Origin: Macrostomum hystrix
Lineage: Eukaryota > Platyhelminthes > Macrostomidae
Direction of reading: 5' to 3'
Assembly (NCBI GenBank): GCA_950097015.1
Contig: CATNEN010000007.1
Location: 310,001-374,000, forward strand
DNA length: 64,000 nt
Shown piece by piece: positions 49,266 to 60,394 of this stretch. A program made the translations under genes and the position numbers. Below the pieces are notes generated by a model that was not told the DNA's origin, did not search any database, and was given only the letters and a program-made list of their open reading frames with translations. Position 1 is the stretch's first letter. Every line of letters begins with the position of its first letter.

Positions 49266-50300
49266 TATGCAAACTACCTGGCAATTATCCCTATATCTAC
49301 CTGGCAATTATCCCTATATCTACCTGGCAATTATCCCTATATCTACCTGGCAATTATCCCTATATCTACCTGGCAATTATCCCTATATCTACCTGGCAAT
49401 TATCCCTATATCAACCTGGCAATTATCCCTATATCTACCTGGCAATTATCCCTATATCTACCTGGCAATTATCCCTATATCTACCTGGCAATTATCCCTA
49501 TATCTACCTGGCAATTATCCCTATATCTACCTGGCAATTATCCCTATATCTACCTGGCAATTATCCCTATATCTACCTGGCAATTATCCCTATATCTACC
49601 TGGCAATTATCCCTATATCAACCTGGCAATTATCCCTATATCAACCTGGCAATTATCCCTATATCTACCTGGCAATTATCCCTATATCTACCTGGCAATT
49701 ATCCCTATATCTACCTGGCAATTATCCCTATATCTACCTGGCAATTATCCCTATATCTACCTGGCAATTATCCCTATATCTACCTGGCAATTATCCCTAT
49801 ATCTACCTGGCAATTATCCCTATATCTAACTGGCAATTATCCCTATATGTACCTGGCAATTATCCCTATATGTACCTGGCAATTATCCCTATATCTACCT
49901 GGCAATTATCCCTATATCTACCTGGCAATTATCCCTATATCTACCTGGCAATTATCCCTATATCTAACTGGCAATTATCCCTATATCTACCTCGCAATTA
50001 TCCCTATATCTAACTGGCAATTATCCCTATATCTACCTGGCAATTATCCCTATATCTACCTGGCAATTATCCCTATATGTACCTGGCAATTATCCCTATA
50101 TCTACCTGGCAATTATCCCTATATCTACCTGGCAATTATCCCTATATCTACCTGGCAATTATCCCTATATCTAACTGGCAATTATCCCTATATCTACCTC
50201 GCAATTATCCCTATATCTAACTGACAATTATCCCTATATCTAACTGACAATTATCCCTATATCTACCTGACAATCATCCCAATATCGACCTGACAATTAT
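49266..50300. repeat. 23-bp minisatellite, about 44 copies
   Basis: The unit contains CTACCTGGCAATTATCCCTA plus TAT. Variants (CAACC, CTAAC, GTACC, CTCGC) recur in the same order near the 3' side, indicating block duplication of about 190 bp. It is intergenic between NNT and citrin. Confidence 0.97.
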
Positions 50301-50949
50301 TCCCGTGTACCAACCTCAGAAAAGTATACCAATCAGCCGCCATGGAAGGCTTTCGGGTGTGTTTTTAGACATTTTTAGCAGGAAAAAAACAAGAGTTACT
50401 AATAAATATGTAATAGTCCAATCATGAATTTATTAACAATAATAGCTGTTAGAACAGGGTTAGAGGCAACCAAACTGACAGTTAATAACGAAGCCTAAAC
50501 TATCAAAGTAAACTGGCCTAAAACGAATCCGCAAAAGTGTCCTGGACTTCCTGAACAGAAGTCGATTTGTTAATTTTTTAAATCTAATACACAATACAAA
50601 ATAACTGACAAACAAAACGAAATGGCCGAGACACAACTTTTCATTGATAGCTGTTTCGCTTTTTAAGGGGTAAAAAGTGAAAGGACAAAACGGTAATTAG
50701 CTAAACAAACACAAACAGTGCAAGGGCCTGGTAACAGCTAATTGTGTGTAAAAACTGTTATTTTATGACAGCAAAGACAAGAAAGTGTTCACGTCTAGAT
50801 TAAAAATCTACGAGAAATGAGGCCTTGTCATCAGAAATCTGCTTCACAATAGAAGTTCAAGTTTGACAGCAAAAATAAGCAGCAGTATTAGATAAGTTCA
50901 GTTTCTGGCAGCGATGAAGGCACGACCATCCAGGGGCCCGCTATTTTCT

Positions 50950-50963
50950 GTTGCCATGGCAAC
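50950..50963. promoter_or_regulatory. Perfect X-box palindrome (RFX-type site)
   Basis: GTTGCCATGGCAAC is a perfect 14-bp palindrome and matches the consensus bound by RFX transcription factors. Binding here is inference. Confidence 0.5.
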
Positions 50964-51017
50964 GAATTTCGACAATAGCAACATTGCCACGAGAAAAATA
51001 AGTTGGTAAAATGGCAT

Positions 51018-51031
51018 GTTGCCATGGCAAC
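51018..51031. promoter_or_regulatory. Second perfect X-box palindrome
   Basis: An identical GTTGCCATGGCAAC lies 68 bp from the first copy. The bases around the two sites are not otherwise the same, so it is not simply a duplicated segment. Confidence 0.5.
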
Positions 51032-51412
51032 AACGCTTGCCTGGACTTAATAAACTACAACAGCATGCAAAATCTGAAGCAGCCCCAGAAACCAGCTTGT
51101 CAAAAAGGAAGGAAATTTGCTAACCGATTCAAATTTTCTACTAAAAAAGCGGATAGAACTAAAAGTAATTAGGCAATAGTAACACAAACAATGATTGTGC
51201 AAGCAGATTTCATCATCTGGGGAAGATGGGAACAATTAGTTGGGATCTATTTTGGGATTAAAATGTAATTAATGAAACTACGCTTAAGTAACTAAATTGG
51301 AAAAAAAATACCACTCATTAGGATAGTAGCAAATGAAACTAAATCTGTATGAAATCCACAGCTAGGAGCTAGAATGGTAAGTAGTGAATTATAGTATTTT
51401 GGAAACTCAAAA

Positions 51413-52012
51413 TCAACCTACCAGTCTACTAATCAACCTACCAGTCTACTAATCGACCTACCAGCCTTATAATCAACCTACCAGTCTACTAATCAACCTA
51501 CTAATTTACTAATCAACCTACCAATTTACTAATCAACCTACCAATTTACTAATCAACCTACCAGTCTACTAATCAACCTACCAGCCTTCTAATCAACCTA
51601 CCAGTCTACTAAACAACCTACCAGTCTACTAAACAACCTACCAGCCTATTAATCAACCTACCAGATCTCTAATCAACCTACCAGCTTTCTAATCAACCTA
51701 CCAGTCTACTAATCAACCTACCAGTCTACTAATCAACCTACCAGCCTATTAATCAACCTACCAGTCTACTAATCAACCTACCAGTCTACTAATCAACCTA
51801 CCAGTCTACTAATCAACCTACCAGTCTACTAATCAACCTACCAGTCTACTAATCAACCTACCAGTCTACTAATCAACCTACCAGTCTACTAATCAACCTA
51901 CCAGTCTACTAATCAACCTACCAGTCTACTAATCAACCTACCAGTCTACTAATCAACCTACCAGTCTACTAATCAACCTACCAGTCTACTAATCAACCTA
52001 CTAGATCTCTAA
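51413..52012. repeat. 20-bp minisatellite, about 30 copies
   Basis: The unit is AATCAACCTACCAGTCTACT. The half nearer citrin is homogeneous; the far half has variants (CCTTAT, TTTACT, ATCTCT). It lies about 100 bp beyond the citrin stop codon, possibly in its 3' UTR. Confidence 0.96.
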
Positions 52013-52116
52013 TCTTGATAGCTAATTCGTGCAAATTCTTGATTACCAAGTCGGACACCATATTAAAAAGAGTTTTAGGTAGAGAAGGAAGCAAAAAATA
52101 TTGATAGCTCTGAGCC

Positions 52117-55100
52117 TCATCCGCTGCCAGCTGGCGCCGTTGAAATCTTGTACTTTGGCAGGCACAAGCCGAATCTGGACTCCAATTCTTCGAATGACAG
52201 GGTGGCAATCTTGTAGCCGCCAATGTGGTCCGGATTCGTGGGCATGGCCTCCTCAGGCCGCTTGTGAATGTTTGAGCCCGACGGCTTGCTAAATGAGTTT
52301 TCAGGAATTCGCATCATATTCATATGGAAGCATAATAAAATAAAGTTGGAAATGACACCTAAGCTCGTAGTTGGGACAATTAACAATTAACTTCACTGCT
52401 GCTCCCAAACCGAATGACCGATTTTCGTGAAAGTCCACCATATCTGAACAAAATTGTTTCGCCCTTTACGATGAACTAACTTTCAACGCCGCCCGAGTCA
52501 GCATTGTCGAGATTTTCAGCGATATTGTCGGAGGCCCTAGTGACAAGGGCAACTAAGATTGCTCTGCATAATGGCAATTCCATATTGGTTAAAAAATAGA
52601 AAAAATAACTATTTAATCAATCTTAAATAGTCAATAAAAACAGCCGGCATTGGTTGCATGATGAAATTCTGTGAGCAGAAAAATTCGGCCTATAATGGTA
52701 GATTTAGCCACTAGACACCTCCACGAGAATCGTTGAATATCTCGTTGATCCACTGTTAAAGGCTGCATAGGTACAGCTGTTCAGTCCATGGACTGGTGCA
52801 TCTGCTACATTGTTAATAAGGACAATAACTGTTTCCTTTGACTGAGATTTGAACTCCCGACCTCGATGCTCCACGAGAATTAGGGCCTAAAAAACTTCCC
52901 GACATGTCTGCGAAACGCACCTGCCGCCGAAATCAATGTAGAAAGTCCGCTGAAGCATCTCGTACGTCAGCAGGGTGACGCCGAACTGCGGACTGGATCG
53001 GAACATGCGCGCCACGGAGCCCTTCCAGAATGCCCGCGGGCCCTCCTCGCGCAGAATCTTGCCGAATGCGTCGAACACTCCGTTGTAGGTTGTCTGGCCA
53101 GCTCTGGCCACTACCTGCGAAAGGTTTGCGGGTGTGGTAGGGATCTAGGGTAGACAATGAGATCTAGGGTAGACAATGAGATCTAGGGTAGACAATGAGA
53201 TCTAGGATAGACAATGAGATCTAGGATAGACAATGAGATCTAGGGTAGACAATGAGATCTAGGGTAGACAATGAGATCTAGGGTAGACAATGAGATCTAG
53301 GGTAGACAATGAGATCTAGGGTAGACAATGAGATCTAGGGTAGACAATGAGATCTAGGGTAAATAATGAGATCTAGGGTAGATAATGAGTAGGGATCTAT
53401 AGAAGACAGTGGTGATCTATAGAAGACAGTGGGGATCTATAGAAGACAGTGGGGATCTATAGAAGACAGTAGGGATCTATAGAAGACAGTGGGGATCTAT
53501 AGAAGACAGTGGTGATCTATAGAAGACAGTGGTGATCTATAGAAGACAGTGGGGATCTATAGAAGACAGTGGGGATCTATAGAAGACAGTGGGGATCTAT
53601 AGAAGACAGTGGGGATCTATAGAAGACAGTGGGGATCCATAGTAGACAGGCAGAGGGCCCACCTGCAGCCTAGTCTTGATAACATCGGCAGGAGTAGTGA
53701 GGCCGGCTGCCGGAGCGCCGGACATTGTGGCAGCCAGCAGCAGGGTGCCAGGACTGTTGTAGCCTTCGCTGTCGGCGAACTGCATCTTCAAATGATTGTA
53801 GGCAGTGAAATAGATGGCAGAGAAGGGTATGTCTCGAAGGAAGCACGCCTTAGAGCCCTTGTACAGGCCGAAGAAGCCGAGGTCGCGAATCACCTGGATA
53901 ATTAATTACAATGCACGATGCTAAATGTGAAACGCATTTTTAACTGCTACGCTTTGTGTAATAATTGGTATAAGTATTTTTCCTTCAAATACTCTCACAA
54001 TGAGTCTCAATTAGTCTCTATTAATCGCTATCCTCCCATGAAACCGTCAATGAGTCTTTGTTAATCTCTATCCTCCAAGACTCTCACACAAGGCGAGTGC
54101 GAAGGGCTCAACATCCTCTCCGATGCAATACCCGCCACTCTAATCCTGAGCCACAGGTACAAGGTCGAAATTCAGCCTCGCCAGGAGGCAAACAACAGCT
54201 GGACCGACCCTGAAATCCACTGTTATACCGACGGCTCCCTGATGAACGGAATCTCGGGATTCGGAGCCTGTATCTACAATGGAGGAGAGGTCACATGGAC
54301 TCACTCCCAGCACACTGGGAAAAACTCCAGCGTTTTTCAGAACGAGATGCTCGCCATCAGCTCATGTGCAGCAGAGTTGCGCCAGAGGGGGCTCACTGAC
54401 CGGAAGATCATTTTCCACTCCGACAGTCAAGCCGCCCTCCGGGCCCTCGACCGCAGCACCACCTGCTCTAAGACCACCTTGGACTGCAACGCCCAGCTCA
54501 ACGGGCTGGCGCGGGCCAACGAGGTCAAGCTCAAATGGATCCCAGGTCACGCTGGCTTCCCAGGGAATGAGATGGCGGACCAGCTCGCAAAAGCTGGAGC
54601 AGCCAGCACCCCAGCACCCAGCATCCCCTGTGACCTGTGACCAACCTCAAGCTGAAGCGCTGGATGGAGGCACAGCACCTGGACAGATGGACCAAGACCC
54701 AGAACTGCAAGCAGTCCAGGGCAGCGGTCCCATGTCCGTCTCACCGCCTGCTCAAAGCCCTCTCAGAGCATGGCAGTTTTTCTCGGCATCGCTATCTCCA
54801 GGGCCAGCTCCTGGAGGAAAAATGCACCTTTTGTAGCTCGAGCAGCGAAAATGCCGAGCACTTTATCTGCCACTGCCCAGTTTTCACCAGGGCAAGGCTT
54901 GAACACCTTGGGCCTAATCCAACTCTCTCCGATGCTTGCAGGCCCGAGAGCATCCCTCAGCTTGCCCGGTACCTTCGGGATACTGGGCGAGCCAACGCCT
55001 TCCCCACCGACAGTGCGGAGGACCACGCTGCAGGCGAGTCCGACGGGCCACCCTGAGCAACACCACCTCTCCTGAGGTCGTCTGGTTTGCCAGGGGTTAG

Positions 55101-58100
55101 CGGAATGGGCGGTCCCCTCCGCCTCCTCGCTGCGTCCGCCAGTACGGAGCACCCTGCAGCTCAAGTCAAGTAAGTCAAAGACTCTCACAGTTGATGAGTC
55201 TTTGTTAGTCTCTATCCTCCAATGACCCTCACAGTCGATGAGTCTTTGTTAATCTCTATCCTCCAATGACTCTCACCGTCAATGAGTCTTTATCCACCAA
55301 TGACTGCCATAGTCAATGGGTCTTCTCATACTCGATGAGTCTTTGTTAATAGTTATCCTCCCATAACTCTCGCATCTCAAGAGTATTTGTTAATCTTTAT
55401 CTTCTAATGACCAACCTGCAAGGCCGACACGCGCTGAGCGGTAGCAATCTCGCCAGCCACCTGCAGGCGAATCTTAACTATCTCCAGCGGATTGGTGAAC
55501 ACCACCTGGGAGCCACCGGCGCAGCCACCAGCCAGAATCTCAGCCCACAACGGTATGAAGCCGGTCTTCTTGTCACGAAACTGATCCTTCACCAAATCGT
55601 TCATGGTCAGCTTGATAGCCTTCTCGGGTGCAACGCCGACTAGCTGGGGCACCAGGCCTGGGTAGGAAGGTTTATTGTAAATGTATTACACAGATAATTT
55701 TTTGCTTTCAATGAAACCCAACCACCGTTATATCAAGCAGGGAAAAGCTAAAGAAATGGTGTACACTGTGATTGGTCGGGAACTAGTGTACATTCTAACA
55801 AGCTGTGATTGGTCGGGAAGTGGTGTACATTCGAAAAAGTTGTGATTGGTCGGGAACTGGGGTACATTGTAACAGATGTATTTGGCTGGGATCTGGCGTA
55901 CTCTTACATTTGAATGGACGGAATAGGTCGGGAACTGGTGTACGAGCGTATATGCATCATTTTGGGATAGGTCGAGCTATAGTGTCTATTTAAGCAAGGA
56001 GTAAATTAGAGTAGGTTTAAAGCGAAGCAAAAGCTAGTTGTGGCGCACCTCGATAAAGTCCGAACACTCCCTCGAATCGGATGACCTTCTTGAAGCAGTC
56101 CCAAGAGTTGCGATAGAGCACTTCGCCAACAGTTGTGGTGCGCTGATTCTGCATGCGAGTCTTCACCAGGTCGATGGGATAGACGGCCGTGGCGCCGATA
56201 GCTCCGGCGATGGCACCCAGAGAGAAGCGGTACATCTGCTCCAGCACAGTTAGAAAAAATGTGCGTCCGCGACCCTCGGCTCGAGTCTCCACGGCGTCCT
56301 GGACCCGGCGGGCCGCGGTGTCCGGCAGGTACTTACTAGTGTACTCGTCGAACGGAGCCATTCGCTTCACATCGTAATAGGAGACGCAGCCGTCTTCGCG
56401 GATAAACTTGGCCAGCTGGAACAGGATGTCAACCTCTAGCGGGGTGAGCTGATTATAGCTCATAGCGTCATTGGTCAGCTCATCCCGAGTCACTGGCGCG
56501 TGAATGTCATTGCCGGTGCGAGCCTGGATGAGTTTCTTCAGCAGCTCCATGTTGTTTAGAAGCGAGATAAACGCGTTGAAATACGAGAAGCTGATGTGAC
56601 TGCCATGCTCGGCGCCAAATACCACCTAGGCGGCGGAGAGTGTGCATTAGACAGCTGGTGAATATGGTTTGAGAGTGTAAATCAAGGTGATTGGTCGAGT
56701 TAAATTTTTTATTTAGATTAGGGTGGTCGGTTATGAGTAGTCCTGGATGAGTGTACATTAGAGTGACGGGAGATTATTGGTCCGGAGTGAGTGTACATTA
56801 GAGTGACGGGAGATGATTGGTCCGGAGTGAGTGTACATTAGAGTGACGGGAGATGATTGGTCCGGAGTGAGTGTACATTAGAGTGACGGGAGATGATTGG
56901 TCCGGAGTGAGTGTACATTAGAGTGACGGGAGATGATTGGTCCGGAGTGAGTGTACATTAGAGTGACGGGAGATGATTGGTCCGGAGTGAGTGTACATTA
57001 GAGTGACGGGAGATGATTGGTCCGGAGTGAGTGTACATTAGAGTGACGGGAGATGATTGGTCCGGAGTGAGTGTACATTAGTGCGACGGGAGATAATTGA
57101 TCAGGTGCATGTTTACATTGGGGTGGTGGGTGTATTTTTACTCTACCTGCATGAGGTGATCGCGCAGAAACGGAGTCAGGAGGTTTGACTTCAATTGTAC
57201 CATGATGTTAACGAAGTCCATGGCGCGAATTTTGCCTTCGTTGCGCTTGTCGCTGCGTTGGAAAGCTTGCAGCGCGTGCTCTTCGTGGAAGTCCTGCAGC
57301 AGTTGGGAAGAATCGTTTTGTCAGCAAGGTACCAACATTTTAAAGGCGGCCGATTTAAGAAAAAATCAAGGAACTCACGTGAATAAGCTGGGTAAACTCT
57401 TCATAGCTGACAATCTGATCGCGCGATTTGCCAAAGTGCAAATCTATGAAATCGCAATCGAAGTTAAACGGATACTGGCGATGCAGAGTTGTGGCCGTGA
57501 TGACGGTCTTGAACTCGGCTGGAAATTAGAGAAAAGAAAAATATGACAAAAATCTATAGTGCCTAACAGACTACTACTGAGTAAGTAGAAGGGGCAGAGA
57601 TATTCAATTCTTTATTTCGACCGATTTGATTTGGATCCGACTGTGGCTGACGCATTTCACGCTCATGAGGGCCAACTACGAAGGCTAAGTGAGAGTGTCT
57701 AAGGCGAACATGTGAGCAAGGACTCACAGAACGAAACGTAGCCGTTTCCGTTGACGTCGAACAAGTCGAAAGCGATGCGATAGGCGTGGTCCGGTAGGCA
57801 CAGAAGGCCTTCAAAAGTTTCAAACTCTTCAAAACTGATGAGGCCGTCCTTGTCGTAGTCGGCGATGACGCCGAGCTGGCGGACGGTGTCCTCGTTGGCG
57901 TTTTCGTAGGCGTAGAGGCCGAGAAATTTTTGGACAAAGTCGGGATAGGTCATGTACAGCGAGCCATTCTTCTGCACGCTGGCGAACTGTCAATCCAGAT
58001 GGATGAATTTGCATTACTAATACTTATTTTAAGAATGATGAATTGAAATGCTTGGCCTAAGGAACTGTGTGTTGCTTTGACCTGAGGAACTGGGTGTTGC

Positions 58101-60358
58101 TTTGACCTGACCTGAGGAACTGGGTTTTGCTTTGACCTGACCTGAGGAACTGGGTTTTGCTTTGACCTGAGGAACTGGGTGCTGCTTTGACCTGACCTGA
58201 GGAACTGGGTTTTGCTTTGACCTGACCTGAGGAACTGGGTTTTGCTTTGACCTGAGGAACTGGGTGTTGCTTTGACCTGAGGAACTGGGTGCTGCTTTGA
58301 CCTGAGGAACTGGGTGCTGCTTTGACCTGAGGAACTGGGTGCTGCTTTGACCTGAGGAACTGGGTGTTGCTTTGACCTGAGGAACTGGGTGCTGCTTTGA
58401 CCTGAGGAACTGGGTGTTGCTTTGACCTGAGGAACTGGGCGCTGCTTTGACCTGAGGAACTGGGTTTTGCTTTGACCTGAGGAACTGGGTGTTGCTTTGA
58501 CCTGAGGAACTGGGTGCTGCTTTGACCTGAGGAACTGGGTGTTGCTTTGACCTGAGGAACTGGGTGCTGCTTTGACCTGAGGAACTGGGTGTTGCTTTGA
58601 CCTGAGGAACTGGGTGCTGCTTTGACCTGAGGAACTGGGTGTTGCTTTGACCTGAGGAACTGAGTGCTGCTTTGACCTGAGGAACTGGGTGTTGCTTTGA
58701 CCTGAGGAACTGGGTGCTGCTTTGACCTGACCTGAGGAACTGGGTTTTGCTTTGACCTGACCTGAGGAACTGGGTTTTGCTTTGACCTGAGGAACTGGGT
58801 GTTGCTTTGACCTGAGGAACTGGGTTTTGCTTTGACCTGAGGAACTGGGTGCTGCTTTGACCTGAGGAACTGGGTGCTGCTTTGACCTGAGGAACTGGGT
58901 GTTGCTTTGACCTGACCTGAGGAACTGGGTTTTGCTTTGACCTGAGGAACTGGGTGCTGCTTTGACCTGAGGAACTGGGTTTTGCTTTGACCTGAGGAAC
59001 TGGGCGCTGCTTTGACCTGAGGAACTGGGTGTTGCTTTGACCTGAGGAACTGGGTGCTGCTTTGACCTGAGGAACTGGGTGTTGCTTTGACCTGAGGAAC
59101 TGGGTGCTGCTTTGACCTGAGGAACTGGGTGTTGCTTTGACCTGAGGAACTGGGTGTTGCTTTGACCTGAGGAACTGGGTGCTGCTTTGACCTGAGGAAC
59201 TGGGTGCTGCTTTGACCTGAGGAACTGGGTGTTGCTTTGACCTGAGGAACTGGGTGCTGCTTTGACCTGAGGAACTGGGTGCTGCTTTGACCTGAGGAAC
59301 TGGGCGCTGCTTTGACCTGAGGAACTGGGTGTTGCTTTGACCTGACCTGAGGAACTGGGTGTTGCTTTGACCTGAGGAACTGGGTGCTGCTTTGACCTGA
59401 GGAACTGGGTGTTGCTTTGACCTGAGGAACTGGGTGCTGCTTTGACCTGAGGAACTGGGTGCTGCTTTGACCTGAGGAACTGGGTGTTGCTTTGACCTGA
59501 CCTGAGGAACTGGGCGCTGCTTTGACCTGAGGAACTGGGTGTTGCTTTGACCTGAGGAACTGGGTGCTGCTTTGACCTGAGGAACTGGGTGCTGCTTTGA
59601 CCTGAGGAACTGGGTGCTGCTTTGACCTGAGGAACTGGGCGCTGCTTTGACCTGAGGAACTGGGTGCTGCTTTGACCTGAGGAACTGGGTGCTGCTTTGA
59701 CCTGAGGAACTGGGTTTTGCTTTGACCTGAGGAACTGGGTGCTGCTTTGACCTGAGGAACTGGGTGCTGCTTTGACCTGAGGAACTGGGCGCTGCTTTGA
59801 CCTGAGGAACTGGGTGCTGCTTTGACCTGAGGAACTGGGTTTTGCTTTGACCTGAGGAACTGGGTGCTGCTTTGACCTGAGGAACTGGGTGCTGCTTTGA
59901 CCTGAGGAACTGGGTGCTGCTTTGACCTGAGGAATTGGGTGCTACTTTGACCTCAGCAAATCTGGCAGTGGTTTGATCTGAGTGAAATTGGTGGTTGTTA
60001 GCTAAGCCTATGTGAATCTGGTGGAGGTTAGATCTAGGCTGTGTTTGGTTTTGGTTTAATGAGAATCAAGGAATGAAATCTTTATAACTTACACAAGCAT
60101 GCAACTTAAACAATTATGATCTTACCTTTTGGAAAACATTTTCGAGATTTTCGCGATCAGCTCGCTTTGTTGAGAACTAGAAATATTTAGATATAGTCAA
60201 AGGTTATAATTCAAACAGATTTCTTTAATTAATTAAAGAAAATGTGGATGGGACTAAAAATAGAGTCAAGTACACAATGGTTGCATTTAGAGCACATTAA
60301 GATTACTCACTTTTTTAGCAGTTTCACAGTGCACATGTGCACTGCTGAACAATGGCAT
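52117..60358 (-). CDS. SLC25A13: Calcium-regulated mitochondrial aspartate/glutamate carrier (citrin/aralar), 686 aa
   Basis: Ten exons on the minus strand: 60358-60311, 60176-60126, 57986-57728, 57518-57379, 57293-57147, 56625-56049, 55657-55416, 53893-53663, 53114-52921 and 52288-52117, 2061 nt with agreeing phases. It exchanges matrix aspartate for glutamate plus a proton across the inner membrane and feeds the malate-aspartate shuttle. The N-terminal half has EF-hands; loops D76-E87 ([12 protein letters not shown]) and D110-E121 ([12 protein letters not shown]) are canonical. The C-terminal half has the three carrier signatures YPIDLVKTR (about 364-372), NPLEIVKIR (463-471) and TPADVIKTR (555-563). 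The tail NPDHIGGYK is typical of the family. SLC25A12 and A13 cannot be told apart here. The frame stays open 12 codons upstream of the ATG to an acceptor-like TTTTCAG, so the start is slightly uncertain. Confidence 0.96.
52731..52868 (-). mobile_element. Short 5'-truncated tRNA-like SINE with 12-bp TSD
   Basis: CTCCACGAGAAT occurs directly on both sides (52719-52730 and 52869-52880). On the minus strand the insert begins with a tRNA T-arm-like block, GTCGGGAGTTCAAATCTC, which includes a B box. It lies in citrin intron 9 and is a third SINE type in the window. Confidence 0.55.
53146..53395. repeat. 19-bp minisatellite in citrin intron 8
   Basis: About 13 copies of GAGATCTAGGGTAGACAAT. It abuts a different array at about 53390. 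Confidence 0.95.
53392..53650. repeat. 20-bp minisatellite in citrin intron 8
   Basis: About 13 copies of GGGGATCTATAGAAGACAGT. It ends some 12-20 nt from the exon 8 donor. It shares GATCTA and AGACA with its 19-bp neighbour and may derive from it. Confidence 0.95.
54089..55056 (+). pseudogene. LINE ORF2 C-terminus: RNase H and zinc-knuckle, frameshifted
   Basis: The first frame (in view to 54640) encodes an RNase H with the acidic residues in place: [20 protein letters not shown] and [12 protein letters not shown]. It stops at TGA 54638. The next frame (54637-55056) continues with [13 protein letters not shown] and then a Cys/His block CTFC...HFICHCPVF, the usual C-terminal end of I/R1-type LINE proteins. 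One frameshift near 54630, beside a TGTGACC duplication, therefore breaks the protein. The reverse transcriptase is absent because the copy is 5'-truncated. Confidence 0.8.
54089..55177 (+). mobile_element. 5'-truncated non-LTR retrotransposon with 12-bp TSD
   Basis: AAGACTCTCACA flanks it directly (54077-54088 and 55178-55189). The insert is GC-rich, encodes an RNase H domain and a Cys/His block, and ends in a short repeated tail based on CAAGT. It interrupts a diverged 44-bp tandem repeat in citrin intron 7 and is opposite in strand to citrin. Confidence 0.85.
55190..55405. repeat. Diverged tandem repeat of about 44 bp (also 53990-54088)
   Basis: Units contain GATGAGTCTTTGTTAATCTC and TATCCTCCAATGACTCTCAC. 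The LINE copy at 54089-55177 inserted within this array, splitting it. Confidence 0.8.
55740..55965. repeat. Degenerate repeat in citrin intron 6
   Basis: Five or so diverged copies of TGATTGGTCGGGAACTGGTG followed by TACATT. It appears older than the strict arrays. Confidence 0.65.
56735..57115. repeat. 40-bp minisatellite in citrin intron 5
   Basis: About 9 nearly identical copies of a unit containing GTGTACATTAGAGTGACGGG and AGATGATTGGTCCGGAGTGA. It ends about 32 nt from the exon 5 donor. Confidence 0.95.
58050..59950. repeat. 25-bp minisatellite (with 30-bp variants), about 74 copies
   Basis: The unit is CCTGAGGAACTGGGTGCTGC plus TTTGA. Some units carry an extra CCTGA, making 30 bp. GTGCTGC, GTGTTGC, GTTTTGC and GCGCTGC variants recur in patterns along the array. 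It fills most of citrin intron 2. Confidence 0.97.
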
Positions 60359-60394
60359 GTGGCTGCTTAGCCTTTGATTGATGAAAAAGCCAGC

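Larger units (their letters stand above)
50301..51410. other. Intergenic region with two X-box palindromes
   Basis: No gene is visible in this stretch downstream of citrin and upstream of NNT. Its only notable content is the pair of RFX-type sites listed separately. Confidence 0.5.

Noticed and set aside
49267-50224. 248- and 125-codon frames across the 23-bp array
   Set aside because: Pure repeat translation, no flanking coding sequence.
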